A stretch of DNA of 34,792 nt from CAYSUS01 sp964434165 (lineage in GTDB: Bacteria > Planctomycetota > Planctomycetia > Pirellulales > Thermoguttaceae): positions 1-34,792 of the forward strand of contig CAYSUS010000075.1 of the NCBI GenBank assembly GCA_964434165.1, written 5' to 3'. The notes under the pieces were generated by a model. It was not told the origin of the DNA and did no database searches. It was given only the letters and a program-made list of their open reading frames with translations. Shown here piece after piece: positions 29,136 through 34,792 of the stretch. Every line of letters begins with the position of its first letter. The first letter of the stretch is position 1. Both the position numbers and the translations under genes were made by a program.

Positions 29136-30461
29136 CTACACGAGCAGATGGCCGTAGATCATTCCCACCGCGGTGCTCATGACCACGGTCAGCACGCAGA
29201 ACGCCAGCGTCTTCCGCAGCCCGATCACGCTGTAGATCACGGCGATGCTGGGGATCGACAGGGCCGGCCCGGCCAAGAGCAACGCCAGCGCGGGTCCCCG
29301 CCCCATCCCCATCCCGATCAGCGCCTCGAGGATCGGGATCTCCGTCAGCGTGGCGAAGTACCACATTCCGCCGATCATCGAGGCCACAAGGTTGGCCACA
29401 AAGCCTTCGCCGCCGACCCAGCGGGCGACGACCTCCTCGGGGATCAAGGCCCCGACGAACCCGGTCACCAGCACGCCGCCGAACAGCAGCGGGATGATCG
29501 TCTTGGAGAAGCTCCAGGTCTGGGCCATCCACTGGCCCAACTCCTCGCGGTCGAACCACCACGCCACCATCGCCAGCACGGCCGCCAGGCATGCCCCGGC
29601 AAGGTACCAGCGGCGATGATGGATCCAGACCGCCCACGCGTAGCCCTCGGGCGTGAAGTCCCGCTCCGAGACGATCTCCTCCCGGCTCAGGTCGAGCTTG
29701 GCCCCCTTGCTCAACGCGCCGTGAGGCTCCTCGAGCTGCACGCGGACCGTCTGGCCCGACCGCTGGAGCACGGCCACGTGCAGGGTGCGGCCGTCGGAGG
29801 TCTGGAGGATCGTCTGGCCAGGGCTCGCCCAGTCGCTGAACACCAGCAGGGCGATCATGGCCACGAAGAACAGCGCCGTCTGCCAGGGGCGCCTCTTGGC
29901 CGCGGGCGGATCGGGCAGGTGCATCGCGGCCGCGGTCCGCCGCTCCTCGTCCTTGCGGAACAGCGCGGCCATGAGCAGCCCGATCACCACGGCGAACACG
30001 ACCGCGCCGACCACCCGGGCGACGCCCAGCTCGAATCCCAGCACCCGGGCGGTGAGGAAGATGGCCATCACGTTGATGGCCGGGCCGGAGTAGAGGAACG
30101 CCGACGCCGGCCCGAGCCCCGCCCCCACGCGATAGATGCCGGCGAACATGGGCAGCACGCTGCACGAGCACACGGCGAGGACCGTGCCCGACGTCGAGGC
30201 CACGCTGTAGGCCTCGACCTTGTTGGCCTTGGGGCCCAGATGCCGGAGCACCGCGGCCGAGGAGAAGAACGTGGCAATGGCCCCGGCGATGAACATGGCC
30301 GGCACCACGCAGGCCAGGGTGTGGTAGCGGGCGTACCACTGGAGCATGAAGAGCGCCTCCATGACGGCGCTCTGGACCGTCGTGTCGGCGAAGTTCACGT
30401 AGTAGGCGAAGAGGAAGACGCCTACCAGGGCGGCGAAGATGCCGATCTCTCGCTTGTTCAT
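29136..30461 (-). CDS. arsP: ArsP-type organoarsenical efflux permease (DUF318 family)
   Basis: 441 residues from the ATG at 30461. It is a multi-pass inner-membrane permease made of two homologous halves. The first half carries the family motif VCSCSVLPMFAGIYRVGAGL (Cys98, Cys100) followed by FLYSGPAINVMAIFLTARVLG. The second half carries TEIPILEALIGMGMGRGPAL and GPALSIPSIAVIYSVIG. A cytoplasmic linker rich in charge (about 195-215) and an inserted soluble segment (about 235-300, from SPGQTILQTSDG to FTPEGYAWAVW) join them. ArsP exports trivalent organoarsenicals such as methylarsenite and roxarsone(III); closely related permeases have other or unknown substrates. It directly follows arsR (104-bp gap containing a candidate operator), which supports an arsenic role. 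No good ribosome binding site is visible at the chosen start. Confidence 0.82.
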   Translation of the reverse strand: MNKREIGIFAALVGVFLFAYYVNFADTTVQSAVMEALFMLQWYARYHTLACVVPAMFIAGAIATFFSSAAVLRHLGPKANKVEAYSVASTSGTVLAVCSCSVLPMFAGIYRVGAGLGPASAFLYSGPAINVMAIFLTARVLGFELGVARVVGAVVFAVVIGLLMAALFRKDEERRTAAAMHLPDPPAAKRRPWQTALFFVAMIALLVFSDWASPGQTILQTSDGRTLHVAVLQRSGQTVRVQLEEPHGALSKGAKLDLSREEIVSERDFTPEGYAWAVWIHHRRWYLAGACLAAVLAMVAWWFDREELGQWMAQTWSFSKTIIPLLFGGVLVTGFVGALIPEEVVARWVGGEGFVANLVASMIGGMWYFATLTEIPILEALIGMGMGRGPALALLLAGPALSIPSIAVIYSVIGLRKTLAFCVLTVVMSTAVGMIYGHLLV

Positions 30462-30507
30462 GGCAGCGGCGTTTTCGGGCGGCTGGGGGGCCGCCAAGCA
30501 AGGTTGT

Positions 30508-30523
30508 TTGGCTAAACGTGCAA
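30508..30523. promoter_or_regulatory. Candidate second ArsR operator, upstream of arsP
   Basis: TTGGCTAAACGTGCAA on the plus strand matches the element over the arsR promoter in 15 of 16 bases but in the opposite orientation. It lies in the 104-bp gap between arsR and arsP. Confidence 0.55.
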
Positions 30524-30565
30524 TCGTTTCCGCGACCGTCTCGCGCAATGGCTCAACGGGAGGTT

Positions 30566-30892
30566 CTACCGCGAAAGAAGGATCTGCTGCTCGGTCGCGT
30601 TGTCGCGGAGGACCGATTCGACGCAGCCGAAGAAGCTGGCCAGGCACTTCACGCGCAGCCGGTAGAAGATCATCTTGCCCCGCTTCTCGTCCTCGACGAT
30701 CCCGGCCGCCTTGAGCTGGGCCAGGTGCCGCGACACGGTGGACATGTCCGAGCCGACCAGCTCGGTCAGCTCGCACACGCACCGCTCGCCGCGCTCGGCC
30801 AGCTCATCGACGATCATCAGCCGGGCCGGATGGGCCAGGGCTTTGATGATCCTCGCCCGGGCTTCGTACTTGGCGGTCTTGCTGGGGTCCAT
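30566..30892 (-). CDS. arsR: ArsR/SmtB-family arsenic-sensing repressor
   Basis: 108 residues from the ATG at 30892, preceded by GAAGG 5 nt and AGGAG 12-13 nt upstream; longer in-frame starts would run through the promoter. It is a winged-helix repressor: the helix ALAHPARLMIVDELAERGE leads into Cys38-Val-Cys40-Glu-Leu, the metalloid-sensing CVC motif of ArsR, then the recognition helix SDMSTVSRHLAQLKAAG and the wing VEDEKRGKMIFYRL. Two more cysteines, Cys83 and Cys90 (VKCLASFFGC), lie in the C-terminal dimerisation helix and could complete a three-coordinate arsenic(III) or organoarsenical site. As(III)-type inducers release such repressors from DNA. It is the first gene of the arsenic operon and probably autoregulates it through the site over its own -10. 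Confidence 0.93.
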   Translation of the reverse strand: MDPSKTAKYEARARIIKALAHPARLMIVDELAERGERCVCELTELVGSDMSTVSRHLAQLKAAGIVEDEKRGKMIFYRLRVKCLASFFGCVESVLRDNATEQQILLSR

Positions 30893-30938
30893 CAAGGCCT
30901 TCTCGCTCCTGAAGCTGGTAACTCGACCGCAACTTACT

Positions 30939-30954
30939 TGCAAGTTTAGCCAAT
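30939..30954. promoter_or_regulatory. Candidate ArsR operator overlapping the arsR -10
   Basis: TTGGCTAAACTTGCAA on the minus strand spans the -10 hexamer of the arsR promoter and overlaps a perfect 10-bp palindrome ACTTGCAAGT (30937-30946). A one-mismatch copy lies before arsP. The site has TTG-N10-CAA symmetry, suitable for a dimeric repressor. Confidence 0.6.
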
Positions 30955-30972
30955 CATGCAATCTTTGTCCAG
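30944..30972 (-). promoter_or_regulatory. Promoter of the arsR-arsP-trx-arsEFG operon
   Basis: On the minus strand TGGACA (30972-30967, one mismatch to consensus) and TAAACT (30949-30944) are separated by exactly 17 bp. The predicted start point is about 45 nt upstream of the arsR ATG. The candidate operator covers the -10. Confidence 0.65.
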
Positions 30973-31071
30973 TCCACACCGCCGGGGGGTGCCAGGTTGG
31001 ATGTCCGCGCTCGTGCGGTCGGGGGGGACTCGCGGCCGCTCGCATCCCGTGGCCCGGCAAGTCCCGTGGCC

Positions 31072-34000
31072 CTACTCGTTGCCCTCCAGCGCGACCCACC
31101 TGGCCCCCACGATACGGCCGTGGTGGCCGTTGCCGCTGGCATCGTGCAGCACGTTGCCCTGGCCTTTGTCGAAGTGATACAGGGCCAGCGTGTGCTCGTC
31201 GGGCGTGAAGCGGTCGTGGGGACCCGGTGGCGCGAAGTCCTTGTCGTACCGGGCGACGTTCGAGACGCGGAGTTCATCGATGACGCCCGAAAACGAATAG
31301 ACGTGGTCCCGAGTCGGCCTGCCCGCAACGAACGTGCCGTCGGTCGCCAGTGCCAGAGAGGAACCGGACCGGCTTTCCTCCTGCCTTCGGCCGTTGACGA
31401 AGAACGCAACCTTCTCGCCGTCCCAGACCAACGCCAAGTGGACTTGCTCTTCGGCCACGGGTTGATCCGGTGCATTTGAGTATTCGCGGCCATCGCTTTG
31501 GATTACGACCCCGCTAAACTTCCCACCGCTGGCACCTTCGCATTGGATTTTGACCTGCCCGCGGTCCTTGGCCCCCGACTCGAAAACAAAGGTATACAGT
31601 TTCGGTTTCCCCTGCGGGATGACGAACGCCTCCACGGTCGTCGGATGCGAGCCGTCCAACTTGAGCGAGGGAATCTCCACACGGCTGCCCTCGCCATCGA
31701 ACTGAAGGGCGAAGCTCGTCGCGGCGGCGATCTCGGCGGCTTGCTGGGGCGAAAGGGAAACTTCGGCGGCCAGGCGGAAGCCGACGTAGCTTGCCCGTGA
31801 AGAGGGCCCGTTTCTGTCGCGGGTTGCAGACCGACAGTCCCAAGCAGGGGCGCCGTCGGACCCGCCCCGATACGGTCGAGATCGCCCCGAAGACGGCCCG
31901 TGCGGGTCTCTCAGTGGAGATTGTCCGTAGTACCCCCCGTCGCACCAATCAGCACACCATTCAGCCACATTGCCGTGCATGTCGTACAGGCCCAACGGGT
32001 TCGGTTTCTTGCGGCCCACGGTACGGCTACTCTCGCGCCGATTATCGTCGAACCGCGCGTGCTCGCCGAGCGAAGCGGGATCGTCGCCAAAGCAGAACGC
32101 CGTACTGGTCCCCGCCCGGCAAGCGTACTCCCACTGGGCCTCGGTTGGGAGCGCGAACTTCATCCTTTCGTTCTTGCTCGCCGCGTTCAGCTTGGCCAGA
32201 AATGGCTGAACGTCATCCCAACTGACTTGATCCACGGGGAACTGTGGCCCCGGCTTCTGGGATGGATTGTCGCCCATCACGGCCTGCCATTGGGCCTGCG
32301 TCGTTTCAAACTTGGACAGATAGAAGGGCCTGGTAATCACCACGCGGTGCTGCGGCGTCTCTTCTTCCAGTCTCAAGCGCACGCCGACGATGTCCCTATT
32401 CGCTTCTCTCAGCTCCCACTGCACCTCCTCCTCGCTCGACCCCATCAAGAACTCACCCGGCGGGATGAGGACCATCGTCAGCGTCACGTCCTTGCCGTCT
32501 TCGTCTTTCCCCAATGTGATTTCTTTCTCGACCGGCACGCCCAGATAGTCGGCCCAGGCTTGTTGGTGCTTCTTGGCGGTGGCTTCGTCGAAGGGGGCGA
32601 TCGCCAGGGGCGGAACTCTTCCGCTGCCGGGCAAGGCAGCAGTGGCACCCGGTTCATTCCCACGAGAGTCCCGGTACTCGATGCTCCACAGCCGGATCGT
32701 CGTCATACCCTCAACGGCCCCGGCCAGGAGTTTCCCGTCCGGCGAGAAGGCCACCGCCTTCTGATATTTGTCGCTGTCTTCCACCAACACGGCGACTTGC
32801 TCGCCCGTGGCGGCGTTCCAAAGCCGGATCGAACCATCTCGGCTGGCGGTCGCCAGGATTTCGCCGTGCGGCGAGAACGCGACGCTTCGGAGCGCTTCGG
32901 TGTGCCCCCGGCAGGTGGCTTGTTCCCGGTCGGCCGCCAAATCCCAGACGACCAACGTTCCGTCGTTCCTCGCAATGGCCAGGAGCCGGCCATCCGGCGA
33001 GAACGCGTGGACTTCGCCGCTGATACGGCTCCATTCCCGTTTGAGGTTATCCGCGGCGGGCAGTTCCTCGCCCTGCGCAAGGTCCCAGAATCCGGGCGGC
33101 CCCCGGCGACCGAACACCAGGAGGTCCTTGGTGGGGCAGACCGCAAAATTCCCCGCCCCGCCCGCCGCGTGAGAAAAACGACCCTCCAACGTGGCCCTGA
33201 CTTGTCCTGTCTGCGCGTCATAAACGCGAATCGCCTGATCCGTCGATCCGCCGGAGACGATCCAACGTCCGTCGCCGGAGAAGGCGACATGCCACACACG
33301 ATCATCGCCGCCGGGAAGCGACTGGCGGACCTGGCGCGTGGCCACGTCCCACAGTTCGATCGACCCGTCACTCATCGCGCAGGCGAGTGTCCGCCCGTCG
33401 GGTGAGAGCGCCAGTCCGTAGGGCCAGTTTTCAAGCTCTGCCGAGGACCAGATTTCGCTCCCGTCGATGGCGCTGAAAAGCCGAAGCCTGTTCTTGATGC
33501 CGGTGAACAGCGACTTGCCGTCGGGCAGGAAGACGATCGATGTCGACGACACAACATACTCGACCCGAATGTCCAGCCGCTCGGTGACGCGCACACGCGA
33601 AGAGGCGGCGTGCTCCGTTTCCACTTTCGCCGCCCCGATCCTCGCGGCGAACTCCTTGAGCTCTACCGCGTCCTCGGGGATCGCGCACACGACGCGGAAT
33701 CCATTGCAGATGGTTCGCTCGTCCGGCGAGAGACCCCGCCGACTCGCGGAGCGAATCTGGCCTGCATCGAAGTCGAACGCCCCGCCCCGGACCGATCGCA
33801 TCTGTCCGGACGACGGGCCCGGCGGATCGGCCTTGGGGGCATTCTCGTAGTAGTCCGGGCTGAAGCGGTCCCGGCACCATTCCCAGACGTTGCCATGCAT
33901 ATGGACCAGTCCGAACGGATTGGCGGCGAAGCCCGCGGCCGGAGCCGTGATCCCGTACCCGTCATCCCAAGGAACGCCCCAGTCCGCGCTCCCCCGCGCG

Positions 34001-34792
34001 ACGCGGTGAGACGCATCGGCAAGGTTGGCGTAACGCTCCAACGATCTCGCATCGCTCCCCGTATGCCACTCGGTGGTGGTCCCCGCTCGGCAGGCGAACT
34101 CCCATTGGGACTCGGTCGGAAGTTGGTATTGCAGGTCCTCCTGCTGGCTGAGCCAGCGGCAGAAAGCCTGGGCGTCGTTCCAGGTGACCAGACCGACCGG
34201 ATGGTCGTCGGTCTGTTGGAAGCCTGGGCGGCGCCACGAGTATTCGGATTCCTCGTAGAATTCCCTGCGAGTCTCGTCGAATCCTCTCCCTCCGGTGCCG
34301 TTCTTCTCCGCTTCCGTCTTGTATGGAGCGCTACCCGCAAAACGTCGGAACTGGCCGACGCTGACTTCCTCGACTGCGAGATAGAAGGGACGCGTGATCG
34401 CAACCCGGTGCTGGGGACCTTCTGCAGCGACCAGTTCCTTGTACGCAGCCCCGGCCTGACCTCCTCGGGTAAGCTCGTCGAGTTCCGGCTGTGATGTGCC
34501 CATCATGAACTCGCCCGGCGGGATGAGCACGAACTTGATCCCGACCGAGTTGGTCCACTCGACCGGCAGGCCCAGGTGCGCGGCCCACTGGCGCTGATAC
34601 CACCGGGCCTGTTCGGCCGTGAAGGGCGCTTTGGCCAGGGGCGGGGTCTTGCCGCCGTCCGCTTCCGCCGTCGCCCCCGGCCCCGCGCCTTCGGTCGGGA
34701 GAGGAGAGTCCTTGCCCCGGCGAAGGAGCACGCTCAACAGCAGCCCGAACAGCACCACGCAAAGCATCGCCCCGCCGCCGATCGCGGCGTAA
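31072..34792 (-). CDS. FGE-sulfatase-fold / WD40 / LamG-like membrane protein, 5' end outside window
   Basis: At least 1239 residues; the frame is still open at the window edge, so the true start is outside. The first visible part is a transmembrane helix (AAIGGGAMLCVVLFGLLLSV, which begins before the first ATG), so a cytoplasmic domain may precede it; in planctomycetes this is often a Ser/Thr kinase. Counting from the ATG at 34767: a first FGE-sulfatase-type domain at about 50-365 (VLIPPGEFMMGT, LPTESQWEFACRAGT, HMHGNVWEWCRD); WD40 repeats at about 395-700 (ATASRDGSIRLWNAATGEQV); a second FGE-type domain at about 735-995 (LPTEAQWEYACRAGT, DMHGNVAEWC); and a LamG/concanavalin-like region at about 1005-1225. 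The first FGE domain ends RGGAFDFDAGQIRSASRRG without the catalytic cysteines of true formylglycine-generating enzyme; the second keeps one (WDCRSATRD). Scaffolding or ligand binding is more likely than enzymatic FGE activity. Confidence 0.88.
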   Translation of the reverse strand, partial: YAAIGGGAMLCVVLFGLLLSVLLRRGKDSPLPTEGAGPGATAEADGGKTPPLAKAPFTAEQARWYQRQWAAHLGLPVEWTNSVGIKFVLIPPGEFMMGTSQPELDELTRGGQAGAAYKELVAAEGPQHRVAITRPFYLAVEEVSVGQFRRFAGSAPYKTEAEKNGTGGRGFDETRREFYEESEYSWRRPGFQQTDDHPVGLVTWNDAQAFCRWLSQQEDLQYQLPTESQWEFACRAGTTTEWHTGSDARSLERYANLADASHRVARGSADWGVPWDDGYGITAPAAGFAANPFGLVHMHGNVWEWCRDRFSPDYYENAPKADPPGPSSGQMRSVRGGAFDFDAGQIRSASRRGLSPDERTICNGFRVVCAIPEDAVELKEFAARIGAAKVETEHAASSRVRVTERLDIRVEYVVSSTSIVFLPDGKSLFTGIKNRLRLFSAIDGSEIWSSAELENWPYGLALSPDGRTLACAMSDGSIELWDVATRQVRQSLPGGDDRVWHVAFSGDGRWIVSGGSTDQAIRVYDAQTGQVRATLEGRFSHAAGGAGNFAVCPTKDLLVFGRRGPPGFWDLAQGEELPAADNLKREWSRISGEVHAFSPDGRLLAIARNDGTLVVWDLAADREQATCRGHTEALRSVAFSPHGEILATASRDGSIRLWNAATGEQVAVLVEDSDKYQKAVAFSPDGKLLAGAVEGMTTIRLWSIEYRDSRGNEPGATAALPGSGRVPPLAIAPFDEATAKKHQQAWADYLGVPVEKEITLGKDEDGKDVTLTMVLIPPGEFLMGSSEEEVQWELREANRDIVGVRLRLEEETPQHRVVITRPFYLSKFETTQAQWQAVMGDNPSQKPGPQFPVDQVSWDDVQPFLAKLNAASKNERMKFALPTEAQWEYACRAGTSTAFCFGDDPASLGEHARFDDNRRESSRTVGRKKPNPLGLYDMHGNVAEWCADWCDGGYYGQSPLRDPHGPSSGRSRPYRGGSDGAPAWDCRSATRDRNGPSSRASYVGFRLAAEVSLSPQQAAEIAAATSFALQFDGEGSRVEIPSLKLDGSHPTTVEAFVIPQGKPKLYTFVFESGAKDRGQVKIQCEGASGGKFSGVVIQSDGREYSNAPDQPVAEEQVHLALVWDGEKVAFFVNGRRQEESRSGSSLALATDGTFVAGRPTRDHVYSFSGVIDELRVSNVARYDKDFAPPGPHDRFTPDEHTLALYHFDKGQGNVLHDASGNGHHGRIVGARWVALEGNE

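Noticed and set aside
1..34792. tRNA, rRNA, CRISPR arrays, transposases, integrases
   Set aside because: I looked for cloverleaf/CCA patterns, regularly spaced long repeats and transposase motifs on both strands and saw none that were convincing.

Overview
This window is GC-rich bacterial DNA carrying about 20 protein genes. No rRNA, tRNA, CRISPR array or transposase is visible. The gene content fits a Planctomycetota genome: PEP-CTERM surface proteins, a protein combining FGE-sulfatase-fold, WD40 and LamG-like domains, a lysine/alanine-tailed HU protein, an outer-membrane lipid A pathway (lpxD, lpxI) and many TPR proteins. The phylum is inferred from these families, not from a marker gene.

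Left part (1-10.4 kb): the 3' end of a flotillin gene (+) converges on a secreted SMP-30-type beta-propeller gene (-) across a perfect 13-bp hairpin. Upstream of the propeller gene lies a PEP-CTERM protein with DNRLRE-like, golvesin-like and discoidin-like regions (-). A 473-bp intergenic region separates it from a divergent PEP-CTERM protein of 1916 residues with autotransporter-type beta-strand repeats, PA14-like and LamG-like domains (+). Both would be sorted by an exosortase encoded elsewhere.

Middle (10.6-17.9 kb, +): lpxD and lpxI for lipid A synthesis, a strong intrinsic terminator, then hypF-hypC-hypD-hypE, the maturation genes for the Fe(CN)2CO centre of [NiFe]-hydrogenase. The nickel-insertion genes hypA/hypB and the hydrogenase subunits are not in the window.

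17.9-25 kb (-): fdhE (formate dehydrogenase maturation), an unrecognised membrane-anchored 210-residue protein, a TPR-fused AAA+ ATPase and a TPR protein with a multi-pass membrane domain. A secreted parallel beta-helix protein (carbohydrate-active type) stands just right of fdhE. The middle three genes are candidates for an uncharacterised ATP-driven membrane or chaperone module.

25-26.7 kb (+): an HU-family gene preceded by a 20-bp-periodic array of A-tracts (predicted curved DNA) and followed by a three-way-junction fold, then a secreted GH43-like protein.

26.7-31 kb (-): a six-gene operon arsR-arsP-thioredoxin-arsE-arsF-arsG, which resembles the known nitroaromatic-arsenical reduction and efflux genes (arsEFG) joined to an ArsP-type organoarsenical permease. 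A 16-bp element repeated with one mismatch lies over the arsR -10 region and again in front of arsP, and is a candidate ArsR operator. The right end (31-34.8 kb, -) is the 5'-truncated FGE-like/WD40/LamG protein. I assigned promoters by eye and they are tentative.
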